The position numbers and the translations under genes are program-made. Below are positions 1-6,999 of a stretch of DNA of 17,269 nucleotides, one piece after another. Positions within the stretch are counted from its first letter, which is position 1; each line of letters starts with the position of its first letter. The notes beneath the pieces are model-generated. The model saw only the letters and a list, made by a program, of their open reading frames with translations. It was not told where the DNA came from and did not search any database. The stretch covers positions 1-17,269 of the forward strand of contig CAYZXK010000221.1 of assembly GCA_964482395.1 (NCBI GenBank), given 5' to 3'. The stretch comes from CAYZXK01 sp964482395. Its GTDB lineage: Bacteria > Planctomycetota > Phycisphaerae > UBA1845 > Fen-1342.

Positions 1-68
1 CGTACTACAACGCCAAGTACGCCACGCGGGTCTGCAAAGAATTCCGGGAGGTCCGCGGTGTGGCCTGA
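1..68 (+). CDS. 3' end of an unidentified gene (partial)
   Basis: The frame starting at base 3 is open from the window edge and ends at TGA 66-68. It encodes a tail reading YYNAKYATRVCKEFREVRGVA. The residue mix looks like a real protein end, but the piece is too short to assign a family. The next gene's candidate GTG start at 58 lies inside this tail, so the two would overlap by 11 bp, as in a translationally coupled operon. It could also be a chance open frame. Confidence 0.4.
   Translation, partial: YYNAKYATRVCKEFREVRGVA
47..52 (+). promoter_or_regulatory. Shine-Dalgarno site selecting the GTG start at 58
   Basis: GGAGGT lies 5 nt before GTG 58. The in-frame ATG at 70 would be 17 nt away, which is too far, so the site favours the GTG. 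It sits inside the upstream reading frame, so it could also be a coding coincidence. Confidence 0.4.
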
Positions 69-1002
69 AATGCCCTTCTTAACCCGCAACAATTACACAC
101 GGGAATTGACGTTACCACTTGCCGCCGTCAGCGGGTGCAGCCATCATTTGGTTGTGGACGTCAACCATCGGCCGCCGGACCGCGTCGCTCAACGCGCCGC
201 TCTGCCCGTCGGCGCGACCTGCCCGGAATGCAGCTATGACCTTCGCGGCTCTACCGCCGAGCGGTGCCCGGAGTGCGGATTCCGGACCGATCCGCTGCGA
301 AGGGATGAGTCCCAGATCCCGTGGTGTTACCGGCATGAGTTGGGCTGGTTCAAGGCATACTGGAAGACGGTCTGGCTGGTGCTGCGGCAGCCACGGCGAT
401 TATGCCAGGAGATCTCCCGGCCGGTGGACTATCGCCACTCGCAGTCGTGGCGCTGGGTGACGACGCTGCATGCCTGCGGGGCGCTGCTGGTGGGCTGCGG
501 CGCGTACGCCGTGGCCGATTATGCGTACGGATGGCACGGCGGCGAGCTGATGTGGTGGTGGCTGGGGGGATTGCAGGTCTGGGGAATACTGTGGCTGGCG
601 GCGTTGCCGGGGCTGGCCAGCTACTTCTTCCACCCCTCCAAACTGCCGATCGAGCACCAGAATCGAGCCATCGCCCTGAGCTACTACGCCTGGGCGCCCC
701 TGGCCCTGGCCCCGCTCTGCCTGCTATTACCTTATCTGGTGATCCTGGGTACCTGGCAGCCCTTCCCGCCAATCGAGGTCTGGGCGATCTGCACGGCCGT
801 AGAGATCGCAGGCGCGGGGGTGATCGTCGGCCTGTGCGAGACGCGCATCGTGCAGCTCCAGGTTCATGCCCTGCATCGACGTCGGGCTGCCGCGCAATTG
901 CGACTGGCGGCGTTCAACGCTTTGGCGATCGGGCTGGGGCTATTGCTGGCACTGCTGCCGCTCAGCGCCTTTTATCTGCTGGTCATCTTCCACAGCTTCT
1001 GA
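58..1002 (+). CDS. Zinc-ribbon multi-pass membrane protein
   Basis: A 314-residue protein of unknown function. Two CPEC pairs (Cys55/Cys58 and Cys70/Cys73) form a predicted zinc ribbon, followed at once by YDLRG and PECGF elements seen at the N-terminus of many planctomycete membrane proteins. A soluble stretch follows, then about five hydrophobic segments near residues 132-155, 163-190, 204-232, 239-262 and 282-312, ending directly at the last helix. The protein is probably anchored in the inner membrane with the ribbon in the cytoplasm. The start is uncertain: GTG 58 has a good ribosome site, ATG 70 and GTG 154 are alternatives, and the first 50 residues look unconserved. The 3' end overlaps the convergent gene by 63 bp. 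Similar proteins are usually annotated as hypothetical; no reaction can be assigned. Confidence 0.75.
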   Translation: MWPEMPFLTRNNYTRELTLPLAAVSGCSHHLVVDVNHRPPDRVAQRAALPVGATCPECSYDLRGSTAERCPECGFRTDPLRRDESQIPWCYRHELGWFKAYWKTVWLVLRQPRRLCQEISRPVDYRHSQSWRWVTTLHACGALLVGCGAYAVADYAYGWHGGELMWWWLGGLQVWGILWLAALPGLASYFFHPSKLPIEHQNRAIALSYYAWAPLALAPLCLLLPYLVILGTWQPFPPIEVWAICTAVEIAGAGVIVGLCETRIVQLQVHALHRRRAAAQLRLAAFNALAIGLGLLLALLPLSAFYLLVIFHSF

Positions 1003-2496
1003 CGCGGGAGCCCGGGTGGCCGGGGAGGTGTTCGGCAATGCCCGGTGATCCAGGAAGAATGGAACATCGTAGTCCCAGCCGGCAGCCCCGCGACCTGGCG
1101 ACATGTCGAAGACCCCGCCGTTGTCGATCCCGTCCAAGCCCACGCTGTACAGCACCGGTGACGGGAGGTGCGGAAGGTAGCGGATCTGACCGTCGTCGGG
1201 ATCGAAAGGATCGCGTGGAACGGCCATCAGGTAATCGGGCACCAGCTCGGCCAAAGTGCTCGGTCGCCGGCCGCAGTCGTACTGGTAGAGCCGAATGGCC
1301 AGGCTGAGGGCCGCCATCCGGCTTTGCGCCAATACCTGGAAGTGGATTTGAATGGCCCGCTCGTATGAACCGGGTGCCAGCACCATGAATGATCGGGCCA
1401 GGGCCTGCGGCAGCGAGCTGGGCTGCCAATCCGAAGCGATGGGGAGCATGCGTTGGGGCGCGTGCCAGTAGCCGGCTTGGGCCAGCCCGGCCGCGATGGT
1501 GCAGTTTTCCATTGCTCGGACAGCCTCGAGCTTCCAGGCCGGGGCCAGCAGGAACCTCGTCAGCCAGTCGGCGCTGGGAAGAGCCGTCCAGGCCGTGGAG
1601 CCGCCGGCCAGGAAGGTTGCAGCCCCCGTCGACCCGTAACAGAGGTACTCCAAGGTGTCCAGGCAGATCATCCGGTCGCCATACACCCCACGTTCCCAGG
1701 CCTGCTGAAACCAGTTCTCATCGAGCAGGTCATCAAGCAGGCCCCGAAGCTGCTGGTGTGTCGCCGGTCCGGATTCCGAAGGCGAAGGACACGCTTCCGG
1801 CGTGATCCGCAGCCACGGGACCAGCTCCTCAACCACCGACATTCCCAGGGCCTCGATGGCCACGCCGGTCAGGTACGGCACCATGCCGGGCTGCATCCAG
1901 CCGGAGTGACGCGCAACCGCCAATCCGTCCCGTATGGTTTCGACTGCTTCGGCGTCGTTGCCAAGCTGGCAATGATAGATGGCGGCCGCGAAGGCGGCTT
2001 TGGCCAGCGCCCGCATCTCTCTGGTGTGTCGCGGCGAGGCGGCTATGACCGGGGAACTCAAAGGGACTTGCCAATCGGCCCGGGGCCGGGCCCGCGCCTG
2101 GCGCAGCAGCCCCAGCCCGCCGCGATTGCGCTCCAGGAACTCGATTGCCGTGTCCCGATCGACTACTCCGATCCGCAAGTCTTCCTTCAGGGGCCCCAGT
2201 TCAACGTTGTCTTTAAGTTCCGCCGCCGCCCGTTTAAGGAACCAGGCGGCGTTTTCTTCGTCCGGAATTGGCTGGGAGACGAAATCCTGCGGCATGATCG
2301 GCTGGAGCGCGGCCCGGTACTCGGCGATTCTGGCCCGCAGGCGACTGTCGGCCACCCACCCCCACCACAAACGCACCGCCAGGATCCCGAGGATGAAGAG
2401 TGTGCCGGTCAGGGAGAGCCGCTTAAGCCACCAGTAGCGAGGGGGCCACGGCTGAACCTGGTCGCCAACCCGCACGCGGCATGCTTGGTCAGCCAT
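940..2496 (-). CDS. Single-pass membrane protein with C-terminal pseudopilin-like block
   Basis: A 518-residue protein of unknown function. The start is ATG 2494-2496, with AGGAGG a few bases upstream; the same frame stays open further upstream, but that part looks non-coding. One transmembrane helix lies near residues 26-48, followed by a large, probably extracytoplasmic helical region with Ala-rich repeats (about 160-225) resembling a TPR-like bundle. The C-terminal block, about 390-465, has AALSLAIRLYQYD, then STLAELVPDYL, VPRDPFD and LYSVGLDGIDNGG. This order is common in planctomycete proteins and resembles the C-terminal half of type II secretion pseudopilins. The last 30 or so residues, rich in Gln, Ala and Asp, extend past the conserved part into the convergent gene. 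Role unknown; a cell-envelope or secretion-related function is only a guess. Confidence 0.8.
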   Translation of the reverse strand: MADQACRVRVGDQVQPWPPRYWWLKRLSLTGTLFILGILAVRLWWGWVADSRLRARIAEYRAALQPIMPQDFVSQPIPDEENAAWFLKRAAAELKDNVELGPLKEDLRIGVVDRDTAIEFLERNRGGLGLLRQARARPRADWQVPLSSPVIAASPRHTREMRALAKAAFAAAIYHCQLGNDAEAVETIRDGLAVARHSGWMQPGMVPYLTGVAIEALGMSVVEELVPWLRITPEACPSPSESGPATHQQLRGLLDDLLDENWFQQAWERGVYGDRMICLDTLEYLCYGSTGAATFLAGGSTAWTALPSADWLTRFLLAPAWKLEAVRAMENCTIAAGLAQAGYWHAPQRMLPIASDWQPSSLPQALARSFMVLAPGSYERAIQIHFQVLAQSRMAALSLAIRLYQYDCGRRPSTLAELVPDYLMAVPRDPFDPDDGQIRYLPHLPSPVLYSVGLDGIDNGGVFDMSPGRGAAGWDYDVPFFLDHRALPNTSPATRAPASEAVEDDQQIKGAERQQCQQ

Positions 2497-2598
2497 GCTG
2501 GCCTCCTGCCCTCGGGATGCATCGTCTGCCGCTGCCAGCAATGCCAAGCCACCAGGGCGGCCCGCATTTTCCACACAAGCCGCTCTGGTAGTTCCGGT

Positions 2599-2604
2599 AG
2601 TATA
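2599..2604 (-). promoter_or_regulatory. Candidate -10 element for the minus-strand membrane protein
   Basis: On the minus strand the sequence reads TATACT, one base from the sigma70 consensus, about 100 nt before the ATG. No recognisable -35 hexamer lies 16-18 bp upstream; that position is instead occupied by an inverted repeat. Confidence 0.2.
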
Positions 2605-2611
2605 GTGCCTT

Positions 2612-2631
2612 ATGGGCGAACCGCCGCCCAT
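2612..2631. repeat. 7-bp inverted repeat, possible operator or hairpin
   Basis: ATGGGCG at 2612-2618 and CGCCCAT at 2625-2631 are exact reverse complements separated by 6 bases. The element covers the place where a -35 box would sit for the minus-strand TATACT, so it could be a repressor or activator site, or an RNA hairpin. Confidence 0.35.
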
Positions 2632-2890
2632 CAGGGCCCCGAGCGTCAGCGCTGGGCCAAGCGAGCAGGGCGTCCGAGCGTCCAGCACGAAAGCCGGGCC
2701 TTCAGGTGATCAGAAGCGCGACCCCAAGAGTTCGCCGTCGCGGGACTGTTGAATGGGGCCGCGCTGAAGCAGGGTGAAACGGCTGGTGGAGCCCCGGATA
2801 GAAGCTCCAGCCCACCGCGCACAACCCCCTCTGATCGGCCCGGCTTCTGTGGAAGCTGGCGTGGTCCCGTCAGGGCCAAATTTGCCAGCC

Positions 2891-2896
2891 TAGAAT
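2891..2896 (+). promoter_or_regulatory. Candidate -10 element (TAGAAT) for the alkaline phosphatase
   Basis: TAGAAT lies about 30 bp before the TTG start. The same hexamer, also after a GC-type step, precedes cydA (4417-4422). No good -35 box is visible. Confidence 0.25.
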
Positions 2897-2915
2897 TGGT
2901 TGCGCCGGCAACAAT

Positions 2916-2920
2916 GGAGG
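2916..2920 (+). promoter_or_regulatory. Ribosome binding site deciding a TTG start
   Basis: GGAGG is followed by 6 nt and then TTG 2927-2929. No in-frame ATG or GTG lies in a suitable place, and this start yields a compact signal peptide, so TTG is the best choice. Confidence 0.6.
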
Positions 2921-2926
2921 CACAGC

Positions 2927-4381
2927 TTGGTCGGGTCCCTGCCCTTGACACGCCGCAAGTTGCGGTTGGAACTGGGCTTAGCTCTGGCGGTCCTGACGGT
3001 GGCCCAACCTGCGGCTGCTGAGCTGGCCAGGAATGTGATCCTGATGGTCGCCGACGGGGCCGGCTTTGGTACTTTTGCCGCGACCAGTTACTACCAGTAC
3101 GGAGCCCTTGGCACCCAGCCTTACGAGCAACCCGGGTGGGTCCGGTATGCCTGCACCAGCTACGCGTTGACTTTGTCGACCGCGCCGAGCGGCACCGGCA
3201 TCCAGGACCCCAACCTGCTCTATGACCCGGCCAGAGCCTGGGATGGGCTGGACGCCTACTGCTGGCTACAGAGCACGGCCACGGACTCCGCGGCGGCGGC
3301 AACCGCCTTGGCGGCGGGGATCAAAACCTACAACAGCGCCATCAACTGGAACGATTTCAATCAGCCGCTGACCGGGCAGACGATCGCCGAATATGCAAAA
3401 GCCGCCGGCAAGGCGGTGGGCACCATCAGCAGCGTGCCGTGGAGCCATGCCACGCCGGCCTGCCTGGGTGGAGCCCACAACGTCAGCCGAAGCAACTATG
3501 TCGCGATCGCCAACGAGATGCTCAACGCCCCCTATCTCGACGTGATCATGGGCGCGGGAAACCCGGACTACGATAACAACGGCAACTACACCCCGGGCGG
3601 GCAGACCAAGTACGTCGGCGGGGCGACCACCTGGAGCCAGCTCAAGGCCGGCACCCACCCGGCCGGCTGGACGCTGGTCCAAAGCAAGGCGGCGTTCGAA
3701 GCCCTGACCAGCGGCCCGACCCCCCAGAAGGTGGTGGGCGTCGCGCAAGTGGCAACCACGCTCCAGCAGGCCCGCAGCGGCTACGGCCCCGACGACGTCC
3801 CCTACAGCGACCCCTTCAACCCCAACGTGCCAACGTTGGAACTCATGACCCGGGCCGCCTTGAACGTCCTGGACGACGACCTGGACGGCTTCTTCCTTCA
3901 CATAGAAGGCGGCGCGGTCGATTGGGCAAACCATGCCGGCCAGGGCGCCCGGATGATCGAGGAGCAGATCGACTTCAACCACTCGGTCGCGGCGGTCATC
4001 GACTGGGTGGAGACGCACAGCGACTGGTCCGAGACGCTGCTGATTGTCACCGCCGATCACGAGACGGGCCTGCTTTGGGGGCCGGATTCCGACGAGCTGC
4101 CCTTCCAGGACCTGACCAACAACGGGCCGGGCCTGATGCCCGGCATGCTCTACAACTCCGGCGGCCACACCAACAGTCTGGTCCCGCTGTTTGCCCGTGG
4201 CGTCGGCAGCGAGCTGCTGGCCGGCCTGGTTGATGGCTACGACGAGGCCGCCTTCGCACACTGGGGTGTTGGCCACTACCTGGACAACACCGACCTGTTC
4301 ACGCTCATGTACGCGGTGATTCCCGAACCAACGGCAGCTCTTGGTTTGGTTGTCGCCAGCCTGATATGGCGCCGCCGATGA
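2927..4381 (+). CDS. Secreted alkaline phosphatase with PEP-CTERM anchor
   Basis: A 484-residue member of the alkaline phosphatase superfamily (PhoA type), which hydrolyses phosphate monoesters outside the cytoplasm using two zinc ions and magnesium. A signal peptide (basic TRRKLR, hydrophobic core, AAA-type cleavage site near residue 31) is followed by MVADGAG with metal-binding Asp43, and TDSAAAATA with nucleophile Ser121. Next come SHATPA (His174), HIEGGAVDWANHAG (Glu327, Asp332, His336), TADHETG (Asp377, His378) and GGHTNS (His414). All expected catalytic and metal residues are present. The tail is PEP at 466-468, a hydrophobic stretch and RRR: a PEP-CTERM signal cleaved by an exosortase, so the enzyme is probably surface-attached or released to matrix. 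The TTG start is supported by GGAGG. Expression under phosphate limitation is plausible, but I see no clear Pho box. Confidence 0.93.
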   Translation: MVGSLPLTRRKLRLELGLALAVLTVAQPAAAELARNVILMVADGAGFGTFAATSYYQYGALGTQPYEQPGWVRYACTSYALTLSTAPSGTGIQDPNLLYDPARAWDGLDAYCWLQSTATDSAAAATALAAGIKTYNSAINWNDFNQPLTGQTIAEYAKAAGKAVGTISSVPWSHATPACLGGAHNVSRSNYVAIANEMLNAPYLDVIMGAGNPDYDNNGNYTPGGQTKYVGGATTWSQLKAGTHPAGWTLVQSKAAFEALTSGPTPQKVVGVAQVATTLQQARSGYGPDDVPYSDPFNPNVPTLELMTRAALNVLDDDLDGFFLHIEGGAVDWANHAGQGARMIEEQIDFNHSVAAVIDWVETHSDWSETLLIVTADHETGLLWGPDSDELPFQDLTNNGPGLMPGMLYNSGGHTNSLVPLFARGVGSELLAGLVDGYDEAAFAHWGVGHYLDNTDLFTLMYAVIPEPTAALGLVVASLIWRRR

Positions 4382-4416
4382 GGTGTGACAGGCCTTTTCA
4401 GTTCCGCCGACCGGGC

Positions 4417-4422
4417 TAGAAT
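4417..4422 (+). promoter_or_regulatory. Candidate -10 element (TAGAAT) for cydAB
   Basis: TAGAAT, five of six bases matching TATAAT, lies 68 bp before the cydA ATG. The -35 position 17 bp upstream reads CTTTTC, which is weak. Confidence 0.3.
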
Positions 4423-4490
4423 ACAAGCGCGCGAGTCGAGGGCCCAGAGGGCACTCCGGGCTACGTGCTGCCTGAACGGACGAACACCAT

Positions 4491-5885
4491 ATGGACCCTG
4501 AGGCGGTTTTGCTGTCGCGCATCCAGTTCGGCCTGACGGTCGGCTTCCACTATGTGTTCCCGCCCATCACCATCGGCCTGGGGCTGCTGATGGTCATCAT
4601 GGAGGGGATGTTCCTGCGGACCGGGAACCGCCAATACGAAGCCATGGCTCGCTTCTGGACCCGCCTGTTCGCGTTGACCTTCACCCTGGGCGTAGCCACC
4701 GGCGTGGTCATGGAGTTCCAGTTCGGCACCAACTGGGCCACTTACTCGCGCTTCGTCGGCGACATCTTCGGCTCCGCCCTGGCCGCCGAGGCCATCTTCG
4801 CGTTCTTCCTCGAATCCGGCTTTCTGGCGATCCTGGTCTTCGGCTGGGACCGCGTCGGGCCGAGGATGCACTTCTTTTCCACCATCATGGTCAGCCTGGG
4901 GTCGATCCTGTCGGCGGTCTGGATCATCGTAGCCAATTCCTGGCAGCAGACGCCGGCCGGGTTCAGGCTGGTCGGCGAGGGGCCACTCCAGCGGGCAGAA
5001 CTGGTGAGCTTCTGGGCCGCGGTGTTCAACCCATCCACCCTGGATCGGCTGCTGCACACGCTGGTCGGGGCGTTCATTCTCGGCGGATTCCTGGTCATGA
5101 GCGTGTCGGCGTACTACCTGCTCAAACGCCGGCACGAGGAGTTTGCCCGGCTGAACTTCCGCATTGCCCTGCCGTTCACGACCGTCTTCTCATTGGCCGC
5201 ACTAGGCACCGGTCACCACCAGGCTCAGGTGGTAGCGGCTCATCAGCCGTCAAAGCTGGCCGCCTTCGAAGGTCACTTCAAGACCACGGCCGGCGGGGCG
5301 CCGCTTTATCTGTTCGGACTGCCGGATGAGCAAGAACAGCGGGTGAAGTACGGGCTGGCCGTGCCCGGCATGCTCAGTTTTCTGATCTACCGGGACTGGA
5401 ATACGCCGGTGCAGGGGCTGGACACGTTCCGCCCGGAGGATTGGCCGCCGATCAACGCCACGTTTCAGGCTTACCACCTGATGGTCGGATTGGGGATGCT
5501 GTTTATCGTGTTCACTCTGTACGCCAGCCTTCTCCAGTGGCGTGGCCGGCTGTTTGAGAAACGCTGGATGCTCCGGCTGACCATCGTGGGCGCGGTCGCC
5601 GCGATGATCGCCAATCAGGTCGGCTGGGTGGCCGCCGAAATCGGACGTCAGCCCTGGATCGTGTGGGAACTCCTGCGGACCAGCGAGGCGGCCTCCAAGG
5701 CGGTCAGCGCCGCCGAGGTCAAGACCTCGATGATCATGTTCGGCCTGATCTACCTGACGTTGCTGCTGCTTTGGCTTTACCTGATGGGAAGCAAGATCCA
5801 GGCCGGACCGGAGCAGCCGGGAGAGCTGGCGGCCGAGGCGTTGAAACGCACCCCACCGGCCGCCGCGCCCCAGGCGGGCATTTAG
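4491..5885 (+). CDS. cydA: Cytochrome bd-type quinol oxidase subunit I
   Basis: A 464-residue membrane subunit that oxidises quinol and reduces oxygen to water in the cytoplasmic membrane. Heme ligands align with the E. coli enzyme: His20 (H19), His189 (H186), Met331 (M393) and Glu383 (E445). Glu100 and Glu108 of the proton path, and the GRQPW block at 385-389, are present. The periplasmic loop has KLAAFE, keeping Lys255 and Glu260, the quinol-oxidation pair (K252, E257). The Q-loop is short: E. coli has about 60 more residues between the DTPV-type block and the Met ligand, so this is the short-loop form. A proline- and alanine-rich cytoplasmic tail follows the last helix. cydB follows after 33 bp, forming an operon. 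No strong ribosome site precedes the ATG. Confidence 0.96.
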   Translation: MDPEAVLLSRIQFGLTVGFHYVFPPITIGLGLLMVIMEGMFLRTGNRQYEAMARFWTRLFALTFTLGVATGVVMEFQFGTNWATYSRFVGDIFGSALAAEAIFAFFLESGFLAILVFGWDRVGPRMHFFSTIMVSLGSILSAVWIIVANSWQQTPAGFRLVGEGPLQRAELVSFWAAVFNPSTLDRLLHTLVGAFILGGFLVMSVSAYYLLKRRHEEFARLNFRIALPFTTVFSLAALGTGHHQAQVVAAHQPSKLAAFEGHFKTTAGGAPLYLFGLPDEQEQRVKYGLAVPGMLSFLIYRDWNTPVQGLDTFRPEDWPPINATFQAYHLMVGLGMLFIVFTLYASLLQWRGRLFEKRWMLRLTIVGAVAAMIANQVGWVAAEIGRQPWIVWELLRTSEAASKAVSAAEVKTSMIMFGLIYLTLLLLWLYLMGSKIQAGPEQPGELAAEALKRTPPAAAPQAGI

Positions 5886-5918
5886 GGGCCAACAGCCGCC
5901 ATAAGGAGCGACGCCCTC

Positions 5919-6935
5919 ATGGACCTGAACCACTTCTGGCTGCTGACCTTGGGAGTGCTGCTGGCCGGGTACGCCATTCTGGACGGATTCGATCTAGGCG
6001 TGGGCATCCTGCACCTGCGTGCTCGCGGCGACACCCAACGCCGCATTCTCATGAACGCCATCGGCCCGCTGTGGGACGGGAACGAGGTTTGGCTGGTGAC
6101 TTTCGGCGGGGCCCTGTTCGCCGCCTTTCCGCACGCCTATGCCACCGCGTTCTCCGCGTTCTACCTGCCTTTCATGCTGCTGCTGTTCGCCCTGATCTTG
6201 CGGGCGGCCTCCATCGAGTTCCGCGGCAAACGGAACTCGGCCGCCTGGCGGGCCTGCTTCGACGGCTGCTTCTTCGCCGCCAGCACTCTGGCGACCTTCT
6301 TGTTCGGAGTGACGATCGGCAACTGCCTCCAGGGCATTCCTATCGGACCGGACCTGGAGTTCAGCGGCTCGCTGTCCGACCTGGTGAGGCCATACCCCGT
6401 CCTGGTCGGCCTGTTGGCCGTAGCCACCTTCGCCATGCACGGCTCCATCTACCTGCATCTCAAGACCGAAGGCGAGCTTCAGCAGCGAGTCCGCGGCTGG
6501 ATGTGGCAAGCCTACGCCGCCTTTCTGCTACTGTACGCGGCTACGACGATCTACTCGCTGGTCGCGGTGCCGGGAAGTCGGCGGAGCTTTCAGAACCACC
6601 CCTGGCTGTGGCCGGTGGTGGCCGTCAACATCTCGGCGATTATCGTGGTCGGCTGGGCAATGGGCCGCCGACGAGCGGGCCTGGCATTCCTGGCCTCAAG
6701 CTGCTCGATCGCGGCGCTGCTGTGCCTGCTTGGTGCGGCTACCTATCCCAATCTGCTGATTTCCAGCTCCGACCCGGCCTGGAGCCTGGACATCTACAAG
6801 GCCGCTTCTTCACCCAAGACCTTGCGGATCATGCAGATCATCGCGCTTATTGGCATGCCGCTGGTTCTGGCGTACACCATCCTCATTCACTGGGTTTTCC
6901 GGGGCAAGGTCCGAATCGGCAAGTCCAGCTATTAA
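5919..6935 (+). CDS. cydB: Cytochrome bd-type quinol oxidase subunit II
   Basis: A 338-residue partner of CydA, with about eight or nine hydrophobic helices and no heme ligands of its own. The N-terminus carries DGFDLGVG (Asp22, Asp25), then GPLWDGNEVWLV with Trp58 and FGGALFAAFP, and later SIEFRGK, all classic for the family. Length is normal. AAGGAG at 5903-5908 lies 10 nt before the ATG and only 33 bp separate it from cydA, so the two are co-transcribed. No small cydX- or cydY-like frame follows: the convergent transporter gene ends 64 bp further on. The CydDC assembly transporter is not in the window. Subunit I residues suggest quinol use; whether it is cyanide-insensitive cannot be told from sequence alone. 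Confidence 0.95.
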   Translation: MDLNHFWLLTLGVLLAGYAILDGFDLGVGILHLRARGDTQRRILMNAIGPLWDGNEVWLVTFGGALFAAFPHAYATAFSAFYLPFMLLLFALILRAASIEFRGKRNSAAWRACFDGCFFAASTLATFLFGVTIGNCLQGIPIGPDLEFSGSLSDLVRPYPVLVGLLAVATFAMHGSIYLHLKTEGELQQRVRGWMWQAYAAFLLLYAATTIYSLVAVPGSRRSFQNHPWLWPVVAVNISAIIVVGWAMGRRRAGLAFLASSCSIAALLCLLGAATYPNLLISSSDPAWSLDIYKAASSPKTLRIMQIIALIGMPLVLAYTILIHWVFRGKVRIGKSSY

Positions 6936-6999
6936 CCATGTCGGACCGGACGGCACATGCAGACGGGGTGCCGGCCCCGGGCGACCACCAAGTAATCCA

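Larger units (their letters stand above)
2497..2926. other. 430-bp divergent intergenic region
   Basis: This lies between the minus-strand membrane protein and the plus-strand alkaline phosphatase. It holds candidate promoters for both (2599-2604 minus, 2891-2896 plus), a 7-bp inverted repeat at 2612-2631, and a bulged stem: GGCTGG TGG AGC near 2781-2792 can pair with GCTCCAGCC at 2804-2812. I see no convincing gene. A 90-codon plus-strand frame from 2749 has no ribosome site and runs into the phosphatase in another frame. Confidence 0.6.

Noticed and set aside
1453..2709. Plus-strand 418-codon frame opposite the minus-strand membrane protein
   Set aside because: It mirrors a gene with a good ribosome site and recognisable block structure. 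The translation is Arg/Pro/Gln-rich with no motif, as expected of a GC-rich antisense frame.
2749..3021. 90-codon plus-strand frame upstream of the phosphatase
   Set aside because: No ribosome site, overlaps the signal peptide of the phosphatase in another frame, and Gly/Pro/Ser-rich composition.
3266..4522. Minus-strand 418-codon frame opposite the alkaline phosphatase
   Set aside because: It lies across a gene with every expected active-site motif, and its translation is low in recognisable structure.
6965..6978. GGGG TGCCGG CCCC as a terminator between cydB and the transporter gene
   Set aside because: Four G-C pairs plus a wobble with no T-run; too weak to call.
6936..6999. A cydX-like small subunit gene after cydB
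   Set aside because: No suitable start with a ribosome site or hydrophobic reading frame fits in the 64 bp.
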